NCBI RefSeq assembly: GCF_010389155.1 | Contig: NC_057768.1 | Span: forward strand, 2,912,501 to 2,976,500 | Source: Erigeron canadensis | Lineage: Eukaryota; Streptophyta; Magnoliopsida; Asterales; Asteraceae | Reading direction: 5' to 3' | DNA length: 64,000 bases | In this document: piece by piece, positions 34,518 through 46,587 of the stretch | How the letters are laid out: the number at the start of each line of letters is the position of its first letter | Numbering within the stretch: the first letter of the stretch is position 1 | Translations under genes and position numbers: made by a program | Notes under the pieces: generated by a model | Told to the model about the DNA's origin: nothing | The model's database searches: none | The model's input: the letters and a program-made list of their open reading frames with translations, nothing else

Positions 34518-34555
34518 GTGGGAGAAAAGATAAAACTAAAATAAACCGGATTTTT

Positions 34556-34727
34556 CAATAAAGTTAAAACATTCATCGATCCTACTCTATTATTAAAAGA
34601 TCGTGCTAGTTTATTGCAGTAGTAACTTTAGTTCGATATATGGACTAATATTGTAAAAGATGAAAACCTTGCCTCAATTAGGTAAATAATACATTAGTAT
34701 GTAGATATCAATATATCATTGCTCATT
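34556..34727 (+). repeat. Flanking duplication, right copy (172 bp)
   Basis: Partner of 27916-28087, lying 33 bp beyond the right target duplication of the Tat-like element. If the element is removed the two copies stand in tandem about 75 bp apart. Confidence 0.85.
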
Positions 34728-35462
34728 CCTATAGATTAAAAACCGGTTTTTGCGCCTTCTCACATCATTTTTTATTTTAATATTTCTGTGGGGTCCACAA
34801 CATTTGAGGTTTCTTTTCTTTTACTTCTACGTTGTTGTTGGGTTTTTATGCCAACATACATCCTTTGTATTTTAATATTTATTTGGGACCACTTCAAGAA
34901 TTCTTAGTTTTTCCTTTATTACTACTTTTTATCTACCAATATATATATAATAAGGTCTTAAATTCTTTTATGAAAAAATAAGAACCGTTAGATGAATTCA
35001 AACTTTTAATTACAACCCTTAGATCTAAATAATAGTATCATTACCAAATTTAATATTAAGTAAACACAACATTAGTCCATCTACTTTGGATAATTTACAT
35101 TTTTTTGTTTTCCATCACTAATTTACAGTTTTCACCATTAATATTTAATCACTAATATTAAGAAAACACAATATTAGTCCTTGTATTTGAAATAATTAAA
35201 TTTTGTATATTTAATAAAGTATGTATATACCTAGGAAGCCATAGATCGATCGATTAGTGTAATGTGTAAACATAATGAACTAATATATATACTCATGCAT
35301 GTATGAGTTTATATTGTAACCGTATTATTAAGTTATCAAATCGTTTACAATTATATTATATACATTAAAGGTCTTTTAGATTATCCAACTATTATTTAAC
35401 TAATAATATAGATATCTATTAATTTATTAATAAAAGAAAAAGCATGTCATTCACTATATATA

Positions 35463-36357
35463 CTAGATTAAACTCGTAGGTTGTGCGGGATAATTGAGAA
35501 CAAAAATATAAAAACAATAATAGATAGTTACATTATTATTCATAGTTATGGTAATATAAAAAACTATCAGATTACAACTGATAAAAAAAATAAAATTATA
35601 ATTTATGAATATATTATATACGCTAAGTATAAAAACAAGACTAATGAAACATAAATATTTAAATCATAAAAGTCTTTCTCATGGTATATAATTATTAAAT
35701 ATAATATAATAAATACTTTTCAAAAAATAAACATAACATAATAAACAATCTTATTTAATAAAAGATAATTATCATTGAATTAATTAAAAAAAATAGTATA
35801 ATATATATAATCTTTGTACTTATATATAAAATGGAAAATTAAATATTAATGATTAGGATTATGATGAATGATTATGATCAAAATTGATGATAAAGATTGT
35901 ACATGGCAACATAGATATAACAATTTAAATGGAAAATATGACACCTCTATAAAAATCTAATGTGATAAAAAAACTAAAAATGTCACCTATGAAACTATCA
36001 TCTCTTAGTTACATAGAGAGATTGAATACATGGTATATAATTATAAACACATAATGAGTTTGAATTTTTCATTACATGCCTTAAATTTTTTATTAACTTA
36101 GTTTAATTTCGTACGCATATTTAAATTTCAATGCAAGAACAATTACCTTTTATATATTGACAAAATATTACAAGAAAAAAAATTAAAAAAGCCATTTTTG
36201 ATGAAAATAAAACTTTTCATAACAATACAATTGTATTTTAACATGTTTTATCTATAATTAATAATTATGTTATTCTTAAAACTTATTGTGTTTATTTCGC
36301 GTATTTATATTGTCTCGCGTAATATACAAAAAATATAATTTTACTTTTATATATAGA
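35463..36357 (-). mobile_element. Possible nested Helitron (895 bp)
   Basis: On the minus strand a decayed hairpin CCCGCA-CAACC-TACGAG, then TTTAATCTAG and T, forms a plausible 3' end. TCTATATATAAAAGTAAA at 36357 is a plausible 5' end, but it is preceded by T rather than A. A CGCGAGACAATA word near 36316 (minus) echoes the 3' end of the enclosing Helitron. The pairing of these ends is uncertain. Confidence 0.4.
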
Positions 36358-36870
36358 AAAATACGATTTTCTTAAATAATTATTAACCAACTGAAATATT
36401 TTATTTCATTTAATTAACATTTGCTTATGTTGTTGATCATATCAAATTGAAAAATTTATTACCCGACACTTTTTAATAAGTTATTCATTATATGTTTTTC
36501 CTAATAAATATAGAAGTTGAAATTTAGGGTCTCTTATAAAATTATATTATGAACTTTCAAATCTTAATTATTATATTATAATTTGCTTTTACATAAGTTA
36601 TGTTAATTAAAGTAAATATTAAAAGTTTAAGATTTTAATTTTCTAAATATTTTAGTTTTAAATTTGTTACATAAATCCAATATTTGTTTCAAATATTATT
36701 AATATTAATAATAAAATTCAACCATGATTTTAAAAAAATATTTTGAAAATTTCTAAAAATTTAACTATGAGTACATATTTTGAAACCTCAATATATTGAT
36801 GTGAAATTAATTTTAAAAATTTCAAAAGGTTAACTATAAACACAAAAAATAAATCATGAAACATAAAATT

Positions 36871-36945
36871 TGAAGTGTTACTAATTGAAGTGTTACTAAT
36901 TGTTACTAATTGAAGTGTTACTAATTGTTTGAAGTGTTACTAATT
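36871..36945 (+). repeat. GAAGTGTTACTAATT tandem repeats
   Basis: Four copies of GAAGTGTTACTAATT, partly interrupted by extra TGTTACTAATT and TGTTT pieces, inside the Helitron at 34932. Confidence 0.8.
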
Positions 36946-37635
36946 GTTTATAAAAACATAAAATCATGAAATTTTATGTTTTTTTTTTCTATATAAAGAC
37001 ATACATTAACAACAAGATACTAATTCATTTACAACTTTGGTACCATGATACTAATTAATCTATTTTCAACATCTTTTATATATGGTTGTCAATGTATGAT
37101 ATTGTGAAACGATAACTTGTCACTAATTAAATATGTTATCTCGCGTATTACGCGAGACAATAATCTAGTTATATGTATATTACCTTGACTTATCAAAAAA
37201 TTTTTTCTAAACTTCTTTTTTCCATCTCCTTTAAATCTTAACACTAAACTTCAAAAATTGTGTTTTTTATAACTCCGGACCTATTGACAAATAAATATTA
37301 ATGACAAATGAAATATTTGGTACTCTAATATTTTGACATCATGCAATAAGACTTTTTCCTTTTCTTTTATATTTTTTTTTGGTACTCTAATATTTTTTTT
37401 TTCTCAATCAATATCCATGTAACCATGACAACATATTGTATTGTTTTTATAATAAATAAAAATGCTATATGTTTATATTTCTTCTTTTGTTTTTTTCAAA
37501 ATGTTTCAGTCAAACGGTTGTAACGAGATAACCAACAACCAAGATAAAATGACCATCATTTTTGATAGTTTTTACTTTATTGCATCCGTTTTTATCGTTC
37601 ATATGCTATTTTTTTTATTTACGTTTTATGTATCA

Positions 37636-37671
37636 ATAAGTCTCTCGAGCAACGCTGGGTTAAAAAACTAG
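37636..37671 (+). mobile_element. Probable Helitron 3' terminus
   Basis: CTCTCGAGCAACGCTGGGTT, then AAAAAACTAG and T, resembles the common plant Helitron end (a GC hairpin around CAACG, then AAAACTAG|T) with a decayed stem. The matching 5' end is not certain; TCTAGTTATATGTATATTAC at 37164 is a candidate, overlapping the end of the previous Helitron. Confidence 0.45.
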
Positions 37672-38174
37672 TTCTTAAATTATGTTGTTACTTGTTAGCA
37701 TGAACTTTTTTACATTTACCCTAAAAAAGTAGTACAGTTACGAAGAAGTTCCAGATTTACGAATAACTATCACTAAAGGTTATAATTTCTATTACACAAT
37801 TCCTTTTCCTTTTTTTTTCTCTTTTCTATCTCTGTAGGAAATAAGAAAAAAAAAAAGAATTATAAGAAATTGGGCTCTTTTACGGTCCAACTATCAAAAT
37901 TCTTTATGTACTAAGGCCCAATGAAATGTTTAGAGATAGTGGTCCATTTATAGTTTGTAATATGTATGGGTTGCCTTTTGGCGTGACTTAATGGCATTAC
38001 ACAAGTTTATATGTTATCTACTCGTATATTTCAATGGTTAATCTGCTATCAAACTTCATGACCGACATATAAACAGTACTACGAGAAATCAAAACTTGTT
38101 CTTTGTTATGTTTGAACATGTTCTACAATTACTTAATTACTAGAACTCTAGAAGTTGAAACCTTTAGTAGTGTA

Positions 38175-39003
38175 CTAGATTTTAGACCCGTGTCCAACAC
38201 TGGACACGGGGTTTATGATAATATATATCAATATTTAATCTTCATACATTTAATTCATAAAAGCTTATAATTTTGAAGGTATACAGTTTTAAGGGTTATA
38301 ACTTGCAAGTTGTAATACAATACTCACAGATTGTCACTGTCATTATTAGCTGAGACATATTGATGAAATTGTTTATCGTAGTCATTACACAAGGCACATG
38401 ATACAATAATTTATATATTATAAATTTTTTTTCAAACCAATTATAGTCATAATGTGATACTCCGTATTATTATGAAAGACAATTAAGAACTAAAATATAA
38501 ACATGTACTTAACATTCAAATATATATATATTTGATCCTGATACAAGCCCATAACACGAATAAGTTTATTTTCAATCACATGTCCTATGATAATTAGATA
38601 ACAATTAGGATTATTTTCATACTCTTTGATAAAAATTAGGACTCTTAATTTAAGTGACAATTGTAACTTTAAAAAATTAAATATAAATACTTTTTGTAAC
38701 TTTCTAAAAAATTCTCTTCAAGTTGATGGCTAAAAATAAATATAATTAATTATTCAGGACTAAAAAGTGAAAGTTATTAATGGAAAACAAAAAGAAAGTG
38801 TAAATTAATGAGACTTTTTATACAAATTACTATAAATACTAATATAGTAATATATTTGGATAATGATTATTAAAATTTTTAATTTATAGTTAATCTAAAT
38901 AATGACATAAGCGAAAGTCAATTTGATAAAATTGAATGATTTGATTGGTTAATAAGTCATTAGTTCATTTGTCTTATATTATATATTAATATTAATATTA
39001 AGA
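38175..39003 (-). mobile_element. Helitron, non-autonomous (829 bp)
   Basis: On the minus strand the 5' end is TCTTAATATTAATATTAATA, preceded by A. The 3' end is a strong hairpin CCCGTGTCCA-GTGT-TGGACACGGG, then TCTAAAATCTAG, followed by T. Internal words such as TTTTTGTTTTCCATTA are shared with the Helitron at 34932, suggesting related families. No coding capacity. Confidence 0.72.
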
Positions 39004-39885
39004 TTGCGTTTTCCAAAAGCAAACTTTACTCTTTTTAACACATAATTCCTCAATAACTTTCTTCTTATTTTTAAGACATGTAATTAGTTAGAAAACATAT
39101 AAACGACCTTAAGTGAGAGATATTTGGATTCGAATAAAAAAGTATTTTTGAACACGGACTAAGGAGTAAGGAGGTAGCTTGGTTTATCCTCTCAAGTGAA
39201 TTTAAACATGTATGGGTCATGATGGGGATTTGCGAGAACAAAAAAATATGTTTTATTACATATGCGTACGGTTGAAATATGCTTTCTTATACATAGATTT
39301 TAAACTTATGTTTAAGTCAAATAACTAATAAATCAGTTTGTTGATTACTTTTTCAAGTCAATCATACAGATTAAGGTCAAAATAAACTCGCCCGTATACT
39401 CATACGACTTATTGTATAGAGAAATTTACTTATTAAATTATTAAGTTCAAAAGAAATAGTAGCTTGTTTGTTTTTTTATTTTTTAATTAACATCTGTTTG
39501 GATTTGTCTGGATTTAGAATGTTTGTTTCCAGTAAGTTGGTAAAAAGATAATTGTTGTTTGTTATAAGTGCCGAATGAACTGATTGAATAATATATAAGT
39601 TAATATAATATATTTTTTTTATCAAAATATAATTTATGAAAGGATAAATATGTAAAAATTGTTTCATCTAGACTTTTAACTAAGACAACACTTATTAATT
39701 AAGCCCTAAACAATCATTTGTATATGACTTAAATTTTTACATTAAGTCTAGACTTTTGAATTATAATCGAACGGCAACGCTACCTAAATCTTTCTACGTA
39801 AACCGTCCTCTATAGATTTATTAGAGTTAGATCATATACAGTGGGAGCCCAATGGAGAATAGCCCATGGGCCATAACCTTATCAC
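39004..39885. other. Intergenic, AT-rich
   Basis: No gene or bounded element seen. Confidence 0.5.
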
Positions 39886-39893
39886 AGTATACC

Positions 39894-40145
39894 TAGAGGT
39901 GGGCATTGGATCGGAACCGGTGGAACCAATTCGGAACTGGAACCGGTTCCAGTCAACGTTGACTGGAACCGGTTCTTGGTCAACGTTTGACCATGTTTAT
40001 TCGGTTTTTTCCCCTTTTTTTAGTTCGGAATCGATTGAAACCGGTAAGGAACCGATTTTTTGATCCAAAAGTGGAACTGGTTCCTCGGTTCCAATCAGTT
40101 CCGGTTCTTGGATAAATCCAGAACCGGTTTTTTTGCCGACGTCTA
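39894..40145. mobile_element. hAT-type MITE (252 bp)
   Basis: The ends are TAGAGGTGGGCA and, inverted, TAGACGTCGGCA. A perfect 8-bp duplication AGTATACC flanks it (39886-39893 and 40146-40153). The interior repeats GGAACCGGTTCC-type words, giving many small palindromes. Non-coding. Confidence 0.88.
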
Positions 40146-40153
40146 AGTATACC

Positions 40154-43100
40154 AGCTTCGAAGTAAAATTTTATGATATTCATAGGAAAAGCTGATTTTG
40201 AATGTATATACATTATCACATACTTTTGAGATTAACTTCTGCAGATATAACAGCTGTAATGGAAATAGTAACTCATGGACATATAAAATAAATTAAATGT
40301 TTGGTCCTTAAATTAAATTTATATAATATATAATCAATACATATAAAGATAAGTTTAATGCGTTTCAACGTAATTATACTTTGGATTTTGCTAAACGAAG
40401 CTCTAAGGGCTTTTGTTAAGGTGAATTAAATAGTTTTACACACTGATGCCAACTGCCAAGTTGGGTTTGGTGCAAGCCCACAGGGCCAGGCCCAACAGAG
40501 ATAGGAACAACTTTTGGACCAATGGAAAATGATAATTGTACTTCTATTTTTTTTACTAATCTAATAGAAGGTATAAGCTTTCCTGCATATAGTACAAATT
40601 AGTGTTGCTTATGTGTGGTAGATTATTGGTTGTGGTGGTACAATTATTACTTCCCATATAAATACGATGGAGCAAATTGATCCCTAAAGCAAAGACTCCC
40701 TATCCATATCAACCTATATGCTTGGGCAAGGACTTACATTAAACAAGATATTTGTGTCTCGTGAGATAATGATCGGGATACCAACTCTTTCGTGGATTAT
40801 AAAGCGATCAAGGTGGTTTGGAAGTTAATCTCCAAATGGCTGAGAATTGATTTAGGCTATCGTCCGCAAAAATGTTCTCCTAGATGTTCCGGTTCAGACG
40901 ACCCTCTAGGTATTATGGAAGAACATGAATGATGGTTCAATTACTTTAATCCAAAATAATCCACATCAAACATGTAAATTTATAATAATCGTTCTATCCT
41001 TCACTTGGGCTTGGAACAGAAACTTGATATATAGGTCCAATTGGTTCATTTGGGCTTAAAATCCAAACTCTATCTAAATGAATGTCTAGACTCTACAGTC
41101 TACACACGGCCGAAGCATTTTTTTTTTAGCTCTTAGATACCTTGCTATACAAACCACAAGTAAGGAAATGCATGAAGTTCTGTTGTTAAAAAAGGAAAAA
41201 TGCACTAATCCATTTTACTTGGCTAGCCAACAAGAGTAGTGCTTCTTTAACCTGGTTAATGATATGTGTGCACTTTACTTTATATCCCGCCGATACTTTT
41301 TTGCCCTTCTGTTCTCTTACGATTTGTTGGCTACCCTTCAAGAGTTATTAGGTTTGCGCTATGTCACTATAGCAATTGTCAATATATGTCAGGTTAGCCC
41401 GCTTGATAGATGTTTTTGGTTGTTAGAGTGTGAGTCTAAGGATCGATAGCTAATACAAACCTATTTAGGATTATTTAGACGTGTTATAAGTGTTAGACCT
41501 TTTTATTTGCTGTTAAAAAAGAAAAAAAAAAAAAAATTTCTCTGTTTTGGGATGTTCGCAAATAATTGTTTGCTTGAAAAATTCCACCAATAAAATAACA
41601 TTTTAATGGTAAACATCAAAAGATACGATTCGTGACACAATGTAATGATTGAGATCGAACGAGGTAATGTGTTGTATAAGTCGAACTTACATCCTTTGTT
41701 TTCTTTCATTCGTGGATAATATGTCGATCTCATCGTAGAAGGGTAAGGAACTTCCGCATCTATTCTTTTTCTTACCGATTATATTGAAAGTTATTACAGA
41801 AAAGACGTATTCCTTATCTAAAGAATTTAAGAATAATTCCATAAAACAACTCATGTTAGTATCTTTTCACTATAAATATTTGTACTACATCTATTTTCCA
41901 TCAGGTGGTCCTAGAGTGTGCAAGTAACATCATCGATAATTATAATAAACACGATTGAGATATTGTAAAGTATTGTAATATGCACCACAAATATAAACAC
42001 AACTACATCTTTTTCGTAAAATCAAAATATATGTGGTCCTTTGATGATGAATATGACAACTCTGTCATTATCTATCCATATGACAACTATGCTCAATGTG
42101 AAACTTATTGTTAATGAAATTAGTTGTGATTCAAGTATTTTAACCGCTCGTATAGATAAAAACATAAGTCTTTGATTAACCCAAATAAAAAGTCCATCAA
42201 AGTTTTAAACAAAATATTTAGTTTCCTATATTGATTAAACAATCTCATATGTCATTATCCAGACATATATATTTAGTCATAATTGATTACCCTTCAATAT
42301 CTCTATTCATACAAACTTGGCAAAAGATGCGTGTTCCGTACAGTAGCAACTACAAGCATTTTTTTTCTTTTTTAACCATGTAGAGAAGATGATTGTTAGG
42401 GTGCAATACGATTGTGCCGATCATTTCCCCTATTAACTTTTACCTAATACTTTTTAGACGTATACATCGACCCATATTATAAGGTTTATGCTAACTGCAA
42501 GTGTGAATTGCTCGATCATCGGTTTCATGACACCGTGGGCACGGGTTAATCGACTTGCTAGGTGGTTAGGATTCTTCCAGTAAAGAACGAAGGAAAATGA
42601 AGAGGGTAGGACATGCTGTATTAAATGTGTATCTATCATGTATGTGTAGAAATATATACATAAAAAAAAGTAAAATTGACGAAATGGTGAAAATGTGTCG
42701 TTGGCAAGAATGGGTCACGTTAAAAATAAGGAATTAGTATATCAAAATGTAAACAACTTTATACGAATTGTCATATTGTGTATGGAATTCATTAATAAAC
42801 TTTTAAATATTGTGCATTGTTGTATGTATCTGACAAATTAAAACTTACAAGTAGCTGCTTATATGGTTTCCAAAATACCCGATTACATACAATACACATG
42901 ATTTAAAATTTCATTCAATACAATGCACGTAATTGAATTCGATACATACTACAACAATGCATATAAAGTTGCTTACATTCTGAGTTACTAACCTTAAAAA
43001 TAATGTTTCATGTTTAGTGATAATCTAAGAATTTATTCTCACTTGAAGAGACATTAAATATATCCTTTTTTTTTAATTTTTTCTTAAACTGTGTAGTAAA

Positions 43101-44746
43101 TGTGTAAATGAAAGACGCTTTCAGCCTTCTTGTTTGAATAATATGCGAAAATGTGCGCGACTTCTTTTGATTTAGATGTACATGACTTAACTCGTACATC
43201 CTATTTTGTAGCTTAGAATGTGAATATTGTTCTTGGATCAAATAAGAATATGAATGCAATCTCATTTTAGAAATCAAATAGATCAAAATCGACTTAATTA
43301 GAACTAAGAATGTCTGCATCATCAAATAATTAGGGCCACAAGCTAGCTAGCTCGCTCGCTGGAAACTGCAAAATGTGCATTATTTATATCTCTCACTATC
43401 TTTCACTACATATCCTGCAAGCAATTTTCGTCTTTATCCTAATACTCATGAGAAGGATCCTGCTCTATATAAAAAGATGCTAAGGACCCACTTAAATACG
43501 AGTAGATATACAGAAAGAAGGTAGCATTAAAGATATAGGACATTGGACAAGACAAAAAAACCATTCTGAATCGAAAAACACATACATTCATAATTTGCTC
43601 ATAGCGATTGTCCGTCCCCAGTGTCACTATCTGTCACAAATTAAGTCTCTACAATTAATTAAATATACTAATACATATTATATATTACATATATATGATA
43701 ACAAAGAGACCCGATGTACATTTTAAAGTGAGTCAAACGTGGTCAATGATTCACTAAATTAAAATGTCTATAAAACTTCATAGTTTTATTACCATTTTTA
43801 TGTATAAGTTTAGTATAAAGTTAATTGGCCTACAACTAAACATAAGTTCTTACTAAGTTATTCGACCCTTCTAGATTTCAAATCCTGGCTACAGCATTGT
43901 ATAACATATTAGTCGGTTTTGAAACATAACAAAGCCAGTATCGATGATTTCGAACTTGATTGATTAATTAAGTTGTGAAGTTGGCAACAAAATGTAACTA
44001 GCTTGATTCATGTTTTCGTGACGCAACTAAACTAAAAAAGTTGGAAATCGTTAATCTTCTTTTAACATGTACATAGTAATAAAGGATTATTATAGGGAAA
44101 GACATTCTACCTAGCTCAAAGTTTCTCAAAGTAAACCCACAATGTTCACATGGTTACAAAACGTATTTACAATAAGCTGTTGGAGTTTTGTTTTTAATAT
44201 AAGGACAATGATAGACAGCTACCGTGTTACGGGATATGACAAAACTAGACGACATTGGAGGATTATTTTAGGAGATCTTTTCATGATCCGAATTCCATAT
44301 TTAGTAACTTAGGAGATCATAAATATCTATATAATTACCAATTAACTTCCCGTCAAGGACCGTAGCAGTATCGTCAAAAGGACGAGGTCTTCGATGGGCT
44401 CACGAAGAGTTTACCACAAACCGGCGATTAAAACTTCTCTTTTATTCATGAAATACATGTTTTATTACTATATTAAAATAAATAAAAGATAAATTAATTT
44501 CCCTTTTGCAATAATCTATCCTTTGATCAATAATTAATTAAATTTCTCGATCGTCTAAAATATGCCCGATATGGATCCAAGGTCGATCGGATATTTATAT
44601 TATCTAACTTTTTGTTATCCGTTTGTTCTTATAGTCGTATATGTTTCTTTTTCTAATATATTTTCTTTATGACTCGCATATTTGTTTTTCTTCTGGTGCC
44701 TTATCCCTATGTGCAACGTGAGAAACAACATCGAATATAATATAAA
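40154..44746. other. Long intergenic stretch, no supported gene
   Basis: 4.6 kb of AT-rich DNA. All open frames are short and lack family motifs or linked splice sites. A poly-A run lies near 41521-41535. I found no bounded transposon here, though old fragments are likely. Confidence 0.45.
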
Positions 44747-44978
44747 CTAGCACGGTACCCGCGCTATGCGGCGGTGGTGGAGCGTCGTGAGTTTGGTATA
44801 TAATTGATGTAAAAGTTTAATGGACATATTTTAAATGATAAAGGACTGACAGTGTAATTTAATCATTAATATAAGGGGATAGTGTATATGAAAGTATTTT
44901 AAGGGGTGTTAAGTGAAAATATTACTATTTCAACATTACAAAAATAAAAAGGGCTATTATTTTTATATATAGTATAGA
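44747..44978 (-). mobile_element. Miniature Helitron (232 bp)
   Basis: On the minus strand it starts TCTATACTATATATAAAAAT and ends with hairpin CCGC-ATAGC-GCGG, then GTACCGTGCTAG, followed by T. The base before the 5' TC is C rather than the usual A. Non-coding. Confidence 0.68.
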
Positions 44979-45041
44979 GTATTACTAATTTATTTTAATT
45001 TGTCACGTATCAGATTTGGTCCTATTGATATGTGTGATAGT

Positions 45042-45422
45042 CATAGTTTCGACTTTGTTTGAGTTGACTCGAAATCCCGATTTTTGATTCGTGATTCGAA
45101 ATGTGACTCGAATCGTAAGAATTGTGATATCTAATAATATATATTTTTAAATTATATACAAGTATTTATTGTAGATATACCATATTATATTTATATATTA
45201 GTTAAAGATAAATTTTAAAAATTAAAAAAAAAACAAATTATTTTGTTACTCGTGACTCGACCGTAATTCGGAACACGACTCAGACCGACTCAAACAACAA
45301 AAGAATTGTTATGTTACGGTATATAGAGCAAATCCTAGTCATCACCGAATCAACTCGTCTTATTTTGTTTTGACTCGACTCGTATAAGTCGAATCGTGAC
45401 TCGTATGAGTTTCACAACTATG
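45042..45422. mobile_element. hAT-type MITE (381 bp)
   Basis: The ends CATAGTTTCGACTTTG and, inverted, CATAGTTGTGAAACTC are hAT-like. A perfect 8-bp duplication GTGATAGT flanks the element (45034-45041 and 45423-45430). The interior is full of GACTCG/CGAGTC words in both orientations. Non-coding. Confidence 0.88.
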
Positions 45423-45685
45423 GTGATAGTCACCTACTATAGGCCACAAATTTGACTTGCAATGTGTATCTTGGATTTTGTATAAATCTTGTATAAATGT
45501 TATTTAAAAAAACTGATAAATCAATTTAAAAGAATAGTCTAACAGTCATAGAGTCTTTAACACATGGTAAATGTAATCTAGTTCGAAGTTTTGATTTCTT
45601 CTTTTAATTATGTCCAGTCAAATTATAATATTCTGATTTCACGTCTAATTTTTGAGAAGTGAAGGTTTTATCACTTTGTTTTCAA

Positions 45686-45892
45686 GACGATCTTGTTAAG
45701 ATCGTCTCAAAAACCTTCTCTTCACTTCAAAATCTTTCAAAGTGATAATGTTAAGACGATCTTATACAAGATCGTCCCAATTTCCTTCTATACTTAAACT
45801 TTTTCCCAAAAACAAAAGATAGACGATCTTCACCTAAGTCGTCTTGTTTTTCAAACCTGAGTTCACCTGAGGACGATCTCAGCAAGATCATC
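45686..45892. repeat. Four GACGATCTT...AAGATCGTC palindromes
   Basis: Inverted repeats at 45686-45706 (GACGATCTT-GTT-AAGATCGTC, perfect arms), 45755-45776, 45822-45843 and 45872-45892, about 50-70 bp apart, with increasing mismatches. Between the first two, GTGAAGGTTTTATCACTTTG and its inverted counterpart extend the symmetry. The cluster precedes the gag-like retroelement body and may be its leader. Confidence 0.8.
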
Positions 45893-45954
45893 CTGGCTTT
45901 CCATACTTAGAAAAAATTTTCAAAATTTTTTTCTTTCTTTCAAATTTTTAAAAA

Positions 45955-46430
45955 TTTGTGTGGAGTGACAAATGCTTTGTTGTCTATAATTGCAATATAT
46001 TTGAAATACGAGGAATCGAACGCCTTTGTGTACTTCCTTACTATTTCAAATATTTTGTACTTATATGATTATACCTTATTTTCAAAGTTAAGTACATGTG
46101 AAAATATAAAGTGCAGAGAATTGATCACCTTTGTGAACTTCTTTGTAAGTTTATATATAGGAATATGTATTTGGCTATTCTGTGTTTATTTTCTCATATC
46201 AAGTTATTTATATAGAATACACTGAGTTGATCGCCTTTTTGAACCTCTTTGTATCTTATATAAATCACTTGTGTGTAACTTGTTATTTGCTGTTTAAACA
46301 TTGTTTTATGTGTGCGTTAAATGTTTATGTCTTTAAATCTCAAAAAAGAAAAATATCAAAAAATGAACATCAAGATGATATTAAGCATGACGAAGAAGTT
46401 CTCTAAATGAATCGATTGAAGATTCTTGTT
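45955..46430 (+). repeat. AT-rich leader with three diverged repeats
   Basis: Related words GAATCGAACGCCTTTGTGTA (46013), GAATTGATCACCTTTGTGAA (46118) and GAGTTGATCGCCTTTTTGAA (46224) recur about every 105 bp. This may be the untranslated leader of the gag-like element that follows. No 5' LTR is recognised. Confidence 0.5.
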
Positions 46431-46587
46431 GCCGGTAACACAAGTAATATGAGAAACAACAGAGCATTGTTGATCCTTTTGTTGCTCCCGGCTTTCCAAT
46501 CGCTTCAAGAATATTTCAAAATCCCCTCACATATGTACTTACCGTTGAACTAGACTTAGCTGAAGTCTATCTTTTTGATTTGTAGAG

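Larger units (their letters stand above)
28131..34522 (-). mobile_element. Tat-like Ty3/Gypsy retrotransposon, non-autonomous
   Basis: Two 413-bp LTRs (28136-28548 and 34105-34517) are bracketed by a perfect 5-bp duplication GTGGG (28131-28135 and 34518-34522). I count about 29 mismatches between the LTRs, mostly transitions, so the insertion is not recent. Read on the minus strand the LTR starts TGATGACATACCCC and ends CACAAACA. A purine tract ACTGGGAGGT abuts the left LTR, marking it as the 3' LTR and fixing minus orientation. Inside are gag and protease remnants on the minus strand and a 'gypsy-type transposon' frame on the plus strand. Only about 700 bp separate them, with no reverse transcriptase, RNase H or integrase motif recognised. 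Such an element would need proteins from a relative to move. Confidence 0.85.
34932..37168 (+). mobile_element. Helitron, non-autonomous (2237 bp)
   Basis: The 5' end reads TCTACCAATATATATATAAT, preceded by A. The 3' end is a perfect stem-loop TCTCGCG-TATTA-CGCGAGA, then CAATAATCTAG, followed by T. This is the Helitron pattern: 5' TC, a hairpin about 10 bp before CTRR, insertion between A and T, no duplication. No Rep/helicase frame is present. The interior is extremely AT-rich and seems to contain another Helitron end at 35463. Confidence 0.7.

Noticed and set aside
40154..44746. Search for genes or bounded transposons in the longest plain stretch
   Set aside because: Nothing with matched ends, target duplications or protein motifs was found; reported only as intergenic.
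45955..46406. Two overlapping frames of 89 and 74 codons
   Set aside because: AT-rich leader with diverged repeats; codons are biased by composition and no motif is seen.
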